DNA from: Polyangiaceae bacterium
GTDB lineage: Bacteria > Myxococcota_A > Polyangia > Polyangiales > Polyangiaceae
Direction of reading: 5' to 3'
DNA: 64,000 bases
Assembly: GCA_019637295.1 (NCBI GenBank)
Contig: JAHBVX010000007.1
Coordinates: forward strand, 310,001 to 374,000
Shown one piece after another: positions 37,587 to 46,218 of the stretch. The translations under genes were made by a program, and so were the position numbers. Each line of letters opens with the position of its first letter. Position 1 is the first letter of the stretch. The notes under the pieces are model-generated. The model was not told the DNA's origin. It did not search any database and saw only the letters and a program-made list of their open reading frames with translations.

Positions 37587-38546
37587 ATGATCGAGCTTCG
37601 CCACGATTGGACCCGCGAGGAAGTCAGGCGCATCCATGACCTGCCCCTGTTCGAGCTGCTCGATCGCGCCCGGGCGGTCCACCGCAGCGTCTTCGCCGAC
37701 AACGAAGTCCAGCTGTGCACGCTGCTCAGCGTCAAGACCGGCGGCTGTCCGGAGGACTGCGCGTACTGCCCGCAGTCCGCTCACTACGAGACGCAGGTGC
37801 AGCGGGAGCCTACGCTGGACGTGGCCGAGGTCGTGGCTGCCGCGCGCCGCGCGCGGCAGGCTGGAGCGACCCGCTTCTGCATGGGGGCGGCCTGGCGAGA
37901 GGTGAAAGAGGGCGCGGCCTTCGACGACGTCATCGACATGGTGCGGGAGGTCAAGGCGCTAGGACTCGAGACCTGCGTGACCCTCGGCATGTTGAGCGTC
38001 GAGCAGGCTCGTCGTCTGAAGGAGGCGGGGCTCGACGCCTATAACCACAATTTGGACACCAGTCCCGAGTTCTACCGCTCGATCATCTCGACTCGAACCT
38101 TCGATCAGCGGCTCGCTACCCTGGGCGCGGTACGCGAGGCCGGGATCAGCGTGTGTACGGGCGGGATCATCGGCATGGGGGAGAGCATCGACGACCGCTG
38201 TGGGCTGCTGGTCAAGCTCGCGAGCCTCACGCCGCACCCAGAGAGCGTACCCATCAACGCCTTGGTGCGAGTGGAGGGTACGCCGCTCGCGGCGCTGCCG
38301 CCGATTGATCCACTCGAGCTGGTGCGCATGATCGCGACGGCGCGAGTTCTGATGCCGCGCGCCCGGGTGCGGCTCAGCGCGGGGCGCACGGAGCTGCCGC
38401 GGGAGGCGCAGCTCTTGTGTCTGTTCGCGGGCGCCAACAGCATCTTCTACGGGGATCGCCTGCTCACGACGGACAACCCGGAGCCTGATCAGGACTCGGA
38501 CCTACTGCAGAGCGCCGGCCTCGTCGCGCTGGCGCCAGCGAGCTGA
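37587..38546 (+). CDS. bioB: Biotin synthase
   Basis: BioB is the radical SAM enzyme inserting sulfur into dethiobiotin. The 319-residue protein has the 4Fe-4S motif C54-x3-C58-x2-C61 in [16 protein letters not shown], the family [11 protein letters not shown] and [11 protein letters not shown] segments, and conserved residues for the 2Fe-2S cluster including the Arg in [14 protein letters not shown]. The length is standard. No other bio genes are adjacent. A TAGACC hexamer lies at 37574-37579. The 3' end overlaps the convergent glycosyltransferase-like gene by 45 bases. Confidence 0.95.
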   Translation: MIELRHDWTREEVRRIHDLPLFELLDRARAVHRSVFADNEVQLCTLLSVKTGGCPEDCAYCPQSAHYETQVQREPTLDVAEVVAAARRARQAGATRFCMGAAWREVKEGAAFDDVIDMVREVKALGLETCVTLGMLSVEQARRLKEAGLDAYNHNLDTSPEFYRSIISTRTFDQRLATLGAVREAGISVCTGGIIGMGESIDDRCGLLVKLASLTPHPESVPINALVRVEGTPLAALPPIDPLELVRMIATARVLMPRARVRLSAGRTELPREAQLLCLFAGANSIFYGDRLLTTDNPEPDQDSDLLQSAGLVALAPAS

Positions 38547-40064
38547 GGGTCGTCGGGCGTCGAGGGGTCGCAGCGCATCTCGCGTCAATCGCTCGAGACG
38601 GGTGACCCAGATGGTGCGCACCACGCGGCCCGAACGGCGAACGTCCACGCGACTGACCTCAGTCACCATGCGGTCCGGCAGCTCCCGCGCGGGCTCGAGG
38701 TCGAAGCGGCTGTCGTGCACGAACAAGAGCACGGGCTCCTCGAGCCAGCGCTGCCGGGGTAGCCAGCGATCGAAGTCGTCCGGGCGCTTGCCGTTGCAGC
38801 CTACGCGCGCGCGCGCGCCGAGGTGAGCTTGTGCTTGCGCGCAGACGATCCAGTGCGGACCTATCACCACGGCAGCGCGCAGCGTCTCGCTGGTCGCCCG
38901 GGCGAGGGCGTCGTCGAGTAGGCGGCCCCCTGGGCCCCAGGCGAGCAGATCGTTGGCTAGATCGTAGCGCGGTCGATAGCGCTCGCCGAGCAGTCGCAGC
39001 GGCCAGTCGGTGGCGACCCAAGCGAAGGCCAGCGCGACCACCGCGGCGCCGGTGCCTACGCACGCGCGCACGACGCCGCGGGAGAGCGCGGGTGCACGCG
39101 CCGCGTGGACGGCCAGCGCGAGGTAGGCCGGCGCCAGCCAGTGTGGCTCGGCGACTCGAGACCAGAGGCACAGGACAGCGAGCGGTAGGGCGGGGCCGAG
39201 GGTGCTCCACCACAAGAAGCGGGACACCGCGTCGGCGTCGCGACGGCGCCAGAGGTCTCGGCCGACGACGAAGGCGCCATACAAGAACGGAGGTGTCACG
39301 TACAGGAGCTGGCCCCCCACGAGCGCGCCCAGGTTCCTGAGGGAGAAGCCGGCCCGCTCTTGCGAGTCGACCAGCCGGTGCTGCAGCAGGGGGAATCCCT
39401 GAGAGGACTCCCACGCGAGCCAGGGAACGAGGAGCAGCGCGAACACGCCGAGCGCGGCCCAGGGCGCAATGGTGCGCAGCCGGGCGCGCTCGGAGCGAGC
39501 GAGCCAAGCGACGGTGAAGCCGACCAGCAGCAGTCCGCCGCTGACCTTCGACAAGGTCGCCAGCCCGGCCGCCGCGGCGAAGACCAGCGTTGCCAGCAAG
39601 CTGCGCACAGAGCGCGGGTCACTGCGCAGCGCGAGCGCCCCCGCGCCGAGCGCCACGAGCCAGGCGAGGGCCAGCGGCAGATCCGGGGTGAGGCCGAACA
39701 GGCCCACCGCGATCTCGGGTACGAGCAAGAGCGCGAGCGCGGTACGAGCGGCGGCTTCTCGCGCGGCGCCGGCGGCTCGGGCAGCCAGCAGCCCGACCCA
39801 GGGGACGGCGGTGGCCAGGATCGCGGTCGCCGTGTGCGCGCTGGACGGCGACGGAGCGCCGCCGTTGCCGATGACGCGAGCCAGCGCCCCTATCAATCCC
39901 GGGTGGTCGAGGTAGCCGGGCTGTGGAAAGAGCGCGTAGGCCGCGTAGAGCGCCTCGGCGTCTCCGAAGCCCACCCGGGCGCTGAGCTGCATGCGCAGCC
40001 CGAGCAGCGCCGCCGACAGCAGGACGCAGGCTCGCAGCGCGGACGACCCCCGAGCCTCGGTCAA
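38502..40064 (-). CDS. ArnT/GT39-like multi-spanning glycosyltransferase
   Basis: A 520-residue integral membrane protein of the dolichol-phosphate-mannosyltransferase/ArnT-like (GT39/GT83) type. The first luminal loop carries the catalytic acidic pair region [33 protein letters not shown], typical of PMT_2 enzymes. About ten hydrophobic helices follow to about residue 390, then a soluble C-terminal domain ([28 protein letters not shown]). The TTG at 40064 overlaps the lpxB stop as TTGA, implying co-translation with LpxB. That context supports transfer of a sugar to lipid A or a related envelope lipid. Donor and acceptor are not determined. Confidence 0.8.
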   Translation of the reverse strand: MTEARGSSALRACVLLSAALLGLRMQLSARVGFGDAEALYAAYALFPQPGYLDHPGLIGALARVIGNGGAPSPSSAHTATAILATAVPWVGLLAARAAGAAREAAARTALALLLVPEIAVGLFGLTPDLPLALAWLVALGAGALALRSDPRSVRSLLATLVFAAAAGLATLSKVSGGLLLVGFTVAWLARSERARLRTIAPWAALGVFALLLVPWLAWESSQGFPLLQHRLVDSQERAGFSLRNLGALVGGQLLYVTPPFLYGAFVVGRDLWRRRDADAVSRFLWWSTLGPALPLAVLCLWSRVAEPHWLAPAYLALAVHAARAPALSRGVVRACVGTGAAVVALAFAWVATDWPLRLLGERYRPRYDLANDLLAWGPGGRLLDDALARATSETLRAAVVIGPHWIVCAQAQAHLGARARVGCNGKRPDDFDRWLPRQRWLEEPVLLFVHDSRFDLEPARELPDRMVTEVSRVDVRRSGRVVRTIWVTRLERLTRDALRPLDARRPSARWRQRDEAGALQ

Positions 40065-41239
40065 GCGTCGGCCTCGAGCCACGGCGCGAGCAGCGCGGCG
40101 ATGCGCTCCGGTGGGCTCGAGCCCAGCGCTCGGGCGGCAGCGCCCGGCTCGAGCCGGGCGCGGACGCGAGCGCAGGCTGCTCGGCCCGCCTCGGGTGCGT
40201 CCAACCAGCGGGACGCCTCGTCCGCCAACGCGTCCGAGGTCACTTCGTCCCCCAGCAGCTCGGGGAACACTCGCTCGCCCAAGACGACGTTGGGCAGGCC
40301 GATGTGTGGCGTGCGGACCAAGCGGCGTGCGACGAGCTCGGTGACCGGGCCGGGCCGATAGACGACCACCGGCGGTACGCCGAGCACCGCGCACTGTAGC
40401 GTCGCGGTCCCGCTGCTCACCAGCGCGACGTCGAACGCTCCCAGCATCCTCGCGGGCGGTAGCGACGAGCTCTCGAGCCCAGCTTCCTGGCAGCGCCGCG
40501 AGATGAGCTTGACGATGCTGCTATCGAGGGTGGGGGCGATCAGCACCCGAGCATCGATGGCGCCGCGCTCGGCGCGCAGCGTCGCGATGGCCTCCAGCAT
40601 CGACTCGAGGTGCGCCTTGACTTCGGCGCTGCGGCTACCGGGCAGCAGCGCGACCACCTCCGCCAGCGGCGTGAGCCCGAGCCGGTCCCGCGCGATCTGC
40701 CGGGGCAGGGGTTCGTCGGCGAGGGACGGATGACCGACATACGTCGCGTTCGCGCCGGCGCCCTGCCACAGCGCTTCTTCGAACGGCAGGATCACGGCGA
40801 AGCGGTCGGCTGACTCGGCCAGCGAGTGGATGCGGCCGCTGCGCCAGGCCCATACCTGCGGCGGGCTGGCCCACAGAACCCGGACGCCCAGTCGGCGCAG
40901 TCGGAGGCCGAGCGTCGCGTTGAGCTCCGAGTTGCCGACGAGCAGCGCTGCGCGTGGCCTACGCGCGCGGGCCGCCGCGAGCAAGCGGTGTGCGGCGAGC
41001 ACTACCACGGGCGCGTTGCGCAACGCGCCGCCCACGCCCATGGCCGCGCGGCTGGTCAGATCCCCCACGCGCTCGCTGCCCGCCGCGGCGAGCTTGGGAC
41101 CGATCAGGCCGAAGGCCTCGGTGCCCAGCGTCCGCACGACAGGCGCGGCGATGTCGTCGCCCGAGGCCTCGCCCACGGAGACCAGCAGCCCGGAACTCGA
41201 GCTGCCGCTGGCCCTTCGGCTGTGACCGCTCAGGATCAC
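40061..41239 (-). CDS. lpxB: Lipid-A-disaccharide synthase
   Basis: LpxB joins 2,3-diacylglucosamine-1-phosphate and UDP-diacylglucosamine to make the lipid A disaccharide. The 392-residue length is normal. Family features are LLVSVGEASGDD near the N-terminus (usually AGExSGD), ASPPQVWAWRSGRIHSLAESADRFAVILPFE, YVGHPSLAD, LLPGSRSAEV, and SSGTATLQCAVLGVPPVVVYR. The GTG start at 41239 overlaps the upstream lipoprotein stop as GTGA, and the 3' end overlaps the GT39-like gene. The usual neighbours lpxD, fabZ and lpxA are absent, so the gene sits in an unusual set. Confidence 0.92.
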   Translation of the reverse strand: MILSGHSRRASGSSSSGLLVSVGEASGDDIAAPVVRTLGTEAFGLIGPKLAAAGSERVGDLTSRAAMGVGGALRNAPVVVLAAHRLLAAARARRPRAALLVGNSELNATLGLRLRRLGVRVLWASPPQVWAWRSGRIHSLAESADRFAVILPFEEALWQGAGANATYVGHPSLADEPLPRQIARDRLGLTPLAEVVALLPGSRSAEVKAHLESMLEAIATLRAERGAIDARVLIAPTLDSSIVKLISRRCQEAGLESSSLPPARMLGAFDVALVSSGTATLQCAVLGVPPVVVYRPGPVTELVARRLVRTPHIGLPNVVLGERVFPELLGDEVTSDALADEASRWLDAPEAGRAACARVRARLEPGAAARALGSSPPERIAALLAPWLEADA

Positions 41240-42438
41240 GGCTGCGGGACGTTGGGTCGGATCTGCTGCACGTTGACCGTGCCCGGGAAGATTTCGATCG
41301 ACTTCTGCGCAAACTTCACCGGAGCCGCGGAGGAGGAGTCGATGCGCCCCCAATACTCCACCCGTAGCTTCTTGTTTGCGTCCGCGCCGCTCACGTTGCC
41401 CGGCGCATTGGCGATCACGAACAGCGCCTGGCGCCGGTCGGTGAAGCTGCACTTGGGGTTCGGTAGCTGAGCGTCGAAGTAGACGTAGCGCACGTCCCGA
41501 TCACAGGACCCGGGCACCACCTCTTCGTTCGTCACCTCGTCGAAGAAACGCACTCGCGCTCCGCCCACGTCCTTGCCGGCACAGTCGCGCACTGGACCGG
41601 TGATGATGGCGAGATCTTCCGGTGGCTTCCAGCCCGGGATGGGCACCACGAAGGTGGCCAGCTGCGAGTACAGATCCGGCGACAGGGTCGCTCCCGTGAC
41701 CTTGCCCGGCGGTTTGGGAACCGGGTAGCCGAAGCCGATGAACTCCTTTGCTACGCCGGGCTTCTCCTTGACGCGGTAGGAGAGAAACTCGCTGGCTGGA
41801 TGGGGGAAGTAGAATTGGCCGTTGTTGAGCGCTGGGTCGCTCGGGTTGGCCGGCCCCTTGGTGAACGCGGTGTGGAACGGGGTCTTGCCGACGATGCTCT
41901 CGCCCTCGAACAGCTCCACCTCGATGTCGACGACTGGGTTGCTGCTCGAGAAGTCCTCTACCTCGAACACGTTCTGCGTCGAGGCGCCGCCGCTGCCCCC
42001 CGCCCCGGCGCTACCGGCCGAGCCCGCGCTCCCGGCCGCTCCGGCGGAACCCGCCGCGCCCGCGCTGCCGCCAGCACCACCGGTAGACGCATCCGCGCCG
42101 CCGCCGCCACCGGTCCCGGCGTCGGTCGCGCCGGTGAGGCACGACCAGTCGGGCGCGAGCACGGTGTCGTTCGGGCCGCGCACGACCATCACCGGCAGCT
42201 CGGTGGCGCAGCACTCGGCCGGCGCGCCCGGCTTGCACTCGCCCGGGAACTCGAGCGGGGTGGGTCCGCAACTACCGGCCTCGGAGCCGCCAGACCCGCC
42301 GCCGGTGCCGCCGGTCGCGGCCTTGCCGCCTTCATCGCTCGAGCACGACGCGGCGAGCGCGGCGGCGACGGCGCCCAGGGCCCAACACCAAGTCAGTACT
42401 GATTTTCGCACGGCAAAGCCCTCCAGAGTTCGAGACAT
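41236..42438 (-). CDS. Gly/Ala-linker lipoprotein coupled to lpxB
   Basis: A 400-residue predicted lipoprotein. The signal ends ALAASC (lipobox), followed by a Gly/Ser/Thr stretch, a short Cys region (CGPTPLEFPGECKPGAPAECC), a second linker of about 45 Gly/Ala/Ser residues (about 108-155) and a roughly 240-residue beta-rich domain (VFEVEDFSSSNPVVDIEVELFEG, FVVPIPGWKPPEDLAIITG) resembling carboxypeptidase-regulatory-like folds. GTG at 42411 is an alternative start (VRKSVLTWCW). Its stop overlaps lpxB as GTGA, an unexpected coupling. The function is unknown; an outer-membrane location is likely. Confidence 0.7.
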   Translation of the reverse strand: MSRTLEGFAVRKSVLTWCWALGAVAAALAASCSSDEGGKAATGGTGGGSGGSEAGSCGPTPLEFPGECKPGAPAECCATELPVMVVRGPNDTVLAPDWSCLTGATDAGTGGGGGADASTGGAGGSAGAAGSAGAAGSAGSAGSAGAGGSGGASTQNVFEVEDFSSSNPVVDIEVELFEGESIVGKTPFHTAFTKGPANPSDPALNNGQFYFPHPASEFLSYRVKEKPGVAKEFIGFGYPVPKPPGKVTGATLSPDLYSQLATFVVPIPGWKPPEDLAIITGPVRDCAGKDVGGARVRFFDEVTNEEVVPGSCDRDVRYVYFDAQLPNPKCSFTDRRQALFVIANAPGNVSGADANKKLRVEYWGRIDSSSAAPVKFAQKSIEIFPGTVNVQQIRPNVPQP

Positions 42439-42469
42439 TATCTGCTATTCCCTGGGCAAGTGGGGAAAT

Positions 42470-43378
42470 CTATCGCCGGCGGCGCCGGCCCAGGCTCGCG
42501 GCGGCGAGGCCGAGCGCGCCGAGCAGCCACCAGGGGCTCGACTGACCTTCGGCTCCGGTCGCGGCCGCGCCGCAGCTCGAGCTGTCCTTCTGGGTGCGAT
42601 CGCACAGGCTGCGCGGACTGCAGCAGTCCGAGCTGAAGCCGTGGCGAGGTTCGCTGCTGCACGGTCGCTCGCTGCCCGGCGGGAACAGCGCGCAGATGCC
42701 GGCGACGTCGTCCGGCTCCAGCGTGCGCAGGCCGATCTGACCGACCTTGTAGGAGGCGTACATGGTCGCGTCGGTGTCGCACGAGTGCGACAGGCCGAGA
42801 AAGTGCCCGGCCTCGTGGGTGACGATCGAGTCGAGATCCGCTTGCACTCCCGTGTCCCCGACGGTGATGCTGTTCTGCAGCGAGTTCACCTCCACGTCCG
42901 CGTCGAAGATCTCGCCGGTCTTGACGTTGAAGGTGATGGTGGTGAGCGCGAGGGTGGACGCGGCACCGACATACGGCCAGTAGTCGTCGCGGAACATCCA
43001 GATGTTCGAGTTGCCAACGCGCTGGTTGTACTCCTGGCGATTACAGCTGACCGCGCCGTAGTCGTATACCTGCAGCGACGGGCCATTGCCGCCACCACAG
43101 TCGACCGCCATCCAGCGGGCGTAGGAGCCCGCGATGGTGTTCCGAGCGGTCTCGAAGTCGATCCCGCGCAGGGGCGAGCCAGCTTGATGCACGGAGAACG
43201 ACACGCATCGGCTCGCCCAGAACAGCGGCTTGCCGCCCTCCAGACAGTAGTCGCAGTCGGCGCTCGGGGTGCACTGCCCCGGACCACAGGTCGTCGTGCG
43301 GCAGAAGGCCGCCGCGCTCGTCGCGGTGCCAGTGACCAGCAGCGCGGCGCACAGTCCGAGCACGCTAGCGGCGCGCAT
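42470..43378 (-). CDS. Matrixin-like zinc metalloprotease with MYXO-CTERM tail
   Basis: A 302-residue secreted metzincin. A signal peptide ends near SAAAFC. A Cys-rich start follows (CRTTTCGPGQC), then a matrixin domain with the zinc motif H188-E-A-G-H192-F-L-G-L-S-H198 and the Met-turn DATMYASY about nine residues later. All zinc ligands are intact, so it should be active. The C-terminus (DSSSCGAAATGAEG, then WWLLGALGLAAASLGRRRRR) matches the MYXO-CTERM layout, implying surface anchoring or sorting. The gene start overlaps the upstream partner gene by 14 bases. A role in cleaving prey or surface proteins is inferred. Confidence 0.9.
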   Translation of the reverse strand: MRAASVLGLCAALLVTGTATSAAAFCRTTTCGPGQCTPSADCDYCLEGGKPLFWASRCVSFSVHQAGSPLRGIDFETARNTIAGSYARWMAVDCGGGNGPSLQVYDYGAVSCNRQEYNQRVGNSNIWMFRDDYWPYVGAASTLALTTITFNVKTGEIFDADVEVNSLQNSITVGDTGVQADLDSIVTHEAGHFLGLSHSCDTDATMYASYKVGQIGLRTLEPDDVAGICALFPPGSERPCSSEPRHGFSSDCCSPRSLCDRTQKDSSSCGAAATGAEGQSSPWWLLGALGLAAASLGRRRRR

Positions 43379-43940
43379 GTTTCCACGCCTCGGCGATTCG
43401 CCGCCGGCCTTCGTCGAGCGGCTGTCGGTGGAGGCGCTCGACGGCGCTCTGCCCCGTGCGCCCGACGAGCTCGGGCATGCGCGGACTGCGCGCGAGGCGC
43501 GGCACCCGGCTGGGGTCGTTGCGTACCGGATAATGGCCCTGCGCCATGGCCGAGACGTGCAGCGCGCCGCCGCTGGCCTCCATCAGGAGCAACACCGCGC
43601 GTTCACCCAGCAGCAAAAAGGCTTCGCCATGGACGATCTGCCCGACGTCCCCGACGCGGCCGCCGAGGGTACGCACCAGGACCTCCGAGCCGAGATCGCT
43701 GCCGGCGATCACGTCCTCCACGTGCACTCGGGTCGTCGTGATGATTCGCCGCTGCTCACCGATCGTCTCCCAGCGGCTCTCGGCGGCGAGCGCCCGACCG
43801 ACCAGCGCGACCCGGCTCATGGCGCACAGCGGCTCGAGCTCCAGCGGACGCGCGAGGCTGGCCGCGGCGCGTCCGGCCCAGGTAGCGCTGCCGGCCGCGC
43901 ACAGGAGCCAAGAGAGTACCGCTCGCCGGCTGCTGCTCAT
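43365..43940 (-). CDS. Exported protein paired with matrixin
   Basis: A 191-residue exported protein. The N-terminus MSSSRRAVLSWLLCAAGSATWAGRAAAS is a signal peptide with a Tat-like SRRxxL but no full twin-arginine consensus. The body has strands VALVGRALAAESRWETI, RRIITTTRVHVEDVIAG and VHGEAFLLLGERAVLLLMEASGGALHVSAMAQGHYPV, which look like a small beta domain, and the C-terminus is a basic helix. It overlaps the matrixin start by 14 bases and is probably co-expressed, perhaps as an inhibitor, chaperone or anchor. The family is not recognised. Confidence 0.7.
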   Translation of the reverse strand: MSSSRRAVLSWLLCAAGSATWAGRAAASLARPLELEPLCAMSRVALVGRALAAESRWETIGEQRRIITTTRVHVEDVIAGSDLGSEVLVRTLGGRVGDVGQIVHGEAFLLLGERAVLLLMEASGGALHVSAMAQGHYPVRNDPSRVPRLARSPRMPELVGRTGQSAVERLHRQPLDEGRRRIAEAWKHARR

Positions 43941-44053
43941 CGGCCAGTAGGCTAGCGCGAAAGCGTAGCCGCGACCAGGCTCCTACGCTCGACCCGACCA
44001 GACCTTGCCGACCCTGCGTGCGACGTGTATGCCGCCAGGCCGAAGAGGACAGC

Positions 44054-44758
44054 GTGCTGGTCGCAGAAAGTCTCAGAAAAGAGTACGGAGAGGTGGTCGC
44101 TCTGCACGGGCTGGAGCTGGCGGTGCGCGCGGGCGAGGTGTTCTGCCTGCTGGGCGCCAACGGTGCGGGCAAGACCACCACCATCCAGCTGTTCCTCGGC
44201 TTCATCGCGCCGACCTCGGGCAAGGCGACCATCGATGGGCTCGACGTGGCCGAGCGGCCCCTCGAGACCAAGTCCCGCATCGCCTACATCCCGGAGAACG
44301 TGATGCTCTACCCCAACCTCACGGGCATGGAGAACTTGCGCTTCTTCACCACCCTCGCTGGCCGCGGCGAGCTCTCGGACGCGGAGCTCGGCGAGATGCT
44401 CGTCCGCGCTGGGCTCGCGCGGGACGCCCACCCGAGGCGAGTCGGGACCTATTCCAAGGGCATGCGCCAGAAGGTTGGAATCGCCATGGCCATGGCCAAG
44501 CGCGCCAAGGCACTCTTGCTGGACGAGCCCACGAGCGGCCTCGATCCCAAGGCATCGAACGAGTTCTCTGGCCTGCTCAGCAGGCTACGCGATGACGGCG
44601 TCGCGATCTTGATGGCGACGCACGACATCTTCCGATCGAAGGAGGACGGCGACCGGGTGGGGATCATGAAGCATGGGCAGCTGGTGGCCACTCACGCCAC
44701 CGCGGACCTGAGTCACGCGGATCTCGAGCGGGTCTACCTCGAGCACATGCACGACTGA
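44054..44758 (+). CDS. ABC transporter ATP-binding protein
   Basis: A 234-residue ABC ATPase of the ABC-2 exporter type. Walker A is LGANGAGKTTT (about residue 35), the Q-loop area is IAYIPENVMLYPNLTGMEN, the signature is TYSKGMRQKVGIA (about 135, with K in place of G in the usual SGGxxQ), and Walker B is ALLLDEPTSGLDPK, followed by the H-loop MATHDIF. The GTG at 44054 has GAGG seven bases upstream; another GTG at 44018 would add 12 residues. It forms an operon with the next two permease genes. Drug, copper (NosDFY-like) or lipid export are possible. Confidence 0.9.
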   Translation: MLVAESLRKEYGEVVALHGLELAVRAGEVFCLLGANGAGKTTTIQLFLGFIAPTSGKATIDGLDVAERPLETKSRIAYIPENVMLYPNLTGMENLRFFTTLAGRGELSDAELGEMLVRAGLARDAHPRRVGTYSKGMRQKVGIAMAMAKRAKALLLDEPTSGLDPKASNEFSGLLSRLRDDGVAILMATHDIFRSKEDGDRVGIMKHGQLVATHATADLSHADLERVYLEHMHD

Positions 44759-44762
44759 CGTG

Positions 44763-46214
44763 ATGGCCGACCGAACTAGCCAGCGCTCCGTCCATCGCGC
44801 CCTGATCCTGAAGGAGCTGCGGGAGATCTCCCGGGACGGACGCTTTCGCGTGGCGGGGGCGGTGGTGCTCGCCCTGCTCCTCGCCACGTTGGCCTTCGGG
44901 GCACGTGAGCAGCAGAGCGTGAAGGCGGAGCGAGCCGCCGCCCAGGCCACCGCGGACGATCACTTCCGCGCGCAGGACGAGAAGAACCCACACGTCGCAG
45001 CGCACTACGGCACCTACGTGTTCAAGCCGAGCGGCGTGCTGGCGTTCGTCAACCCGGGCGTGGATGCGTTCGTCGGGGTGTCGCTCAAGCTCGAGGCGCA
45101 CAAGCGCAACCCGTTGGAGGGCGCCAAGGCGCGCGACGGCACCGCGCTCTCGCGCTTCAGTCGCCTGAGCGTCGCGCAGGTCATCGAGCTGCTCGTCCCG
45201 CTGCTCCTGATCGGGATCGGCTTCGGCGTCTGGACCAGCGAGCGCGAGCGCGGCACCTTGCGACAGCTCGCCAGCCTCGGGGTGGCTCCCCGGGCGCTGC
45301 TCCTCGGCAAGCTGCTCGGGCTGCTCGGGGCGATGGCGCTCTTGCTCGTACCCGCGGGGCTGCTCGGGACGGCCATCGTGGCGCTGCTGGTGGACTTGGG
45401 TGGTCCCGGCACGCTGCCGCGCGGGTTGGCGCTCGTGGCAGGCTACGCGGTCTACATCCTGGCGTGGGTCCTGCTCACGCTGTTGGTCTCGGCGCACGCG
45501 AGCTCGTCTCGTGCCGCGCTCGTCACGTTGCTCGGCTTGTGGGTCGTGGGCGGCCTGGTCGTGCCCCGCCTCGCGGCGGACGCCGCGGTCGCCGCGGCGC
45601 GTGCGCCAACCTCCGCACGAGTCGCGGCGAACGTGCGGGAGAGCCTCACTCGCGGGCTGCCGGGAGGGCCCGACCGTGAGGCTCGGGTCAGCGAGCTGAC
45701 GGAGAAGCTCCTGGAGCGACACGGCTTCCTGGGCGCGGAGACGCTGATGGACGCCTCGCTCCTGAGCGGGCTCGAGCTGCAGGCAGAGGCGGCGTTCGAG
45801 AACGAGGTGATCGATCACCACTTCGCGGTGCTCGCCCGGGCGCTGGACCGCCAAGACCGGTTCTTGCAGCTCTTCGGCGCGTTGTCCCCGGTCGTCGCCG
45901 TGCGCTCCCTGTCGATGGCCCTCGCGGGGACCGACGGCGCGCATCATCGACACTTCTCCGACAGCGCCGAGCGCCATCGGCGTGAACTAGTCGAGTTGCT
46001 CAACACGGAGTTCGCCGAGCGGGGCGGCGCCCTCGGTTTCGACTACAAGGCGGGGCGTGAGCTATGGGCGAAGGCGCCGGTGCTGCGCTACGAGCAGCCA
46101 ACCCTGGGCTGGGTCCTCGGGCGGCAGTGGCCGAGCGTGGCGCTGCTCGTCGGGTGGCTCGTGCTCGCCGGCGCCGGCGCCCTGCGAGCCGTGCGCCGAA
46201 TGAGGGTGGTGTAG
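44763..46214 (+). CDS. ABC-2/DUF3526-type transporter permease, first copy
   Basis: A 483-residue membrane protein. One N-terminal helix (about 28-47) precedes a large extracytoplasmic segment, then about four helices (VIELLVPLLLIGIGFGVW, MALLLVPAGLLGTAIVALLV, YAVYILAWVLLTLLV, AALVTLLGLWVVGGLVVP). A second large domain follows (about 275-440) and one last helix near the end. The layout and the SERERGTLRQLASLG loop fit ABC-2 permeases with a DUF3526 domain. A GTG at 44760 is an equivalent start. It lies four bases after the ATPase gene. Confidence 0.85.
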   Translation: MADRTSQRSVHRALILKELREISRDGRFRVAGAVVLALLLATLAFGAREQQSVKAERAAAQATADDHFRAQDEKNPHVAAHYGTYVFKPSGVLAFVNPGVDAFVGVSLKLEAHKRNPLEGAKARDGTALSRFSRLSVAQVIELLVPLLLIGIGFGVWTSERERGTLRQLASLGVAPRALLLGKLLGLLGAMALLLVPAGLLGTAIVALLVDLGGPGTLPRGLALVAGYAVYILAWVLLTLLVSAHASSSRAALVTLLGLWVVGGLVVPRLAADAAVAAARAPTSARVAANVRESLTRGLPGGPDREARVSELTEKLLERHGFLGAETLMDASLLSGLELQAEAAFENEVIDHHFAVLARALDRQDRFLQLFGALSPVVAVRSLSMALAGTDGAHHRHFSDSAERHRRELVELLNTEFAERGGALGFDYKAGRELWAKAPVLRYEQPTLGWVLGRQWPSVALLVGWLVLAGAGALRAVRRMRVV

Positions 46215-46218
46215 CGCC

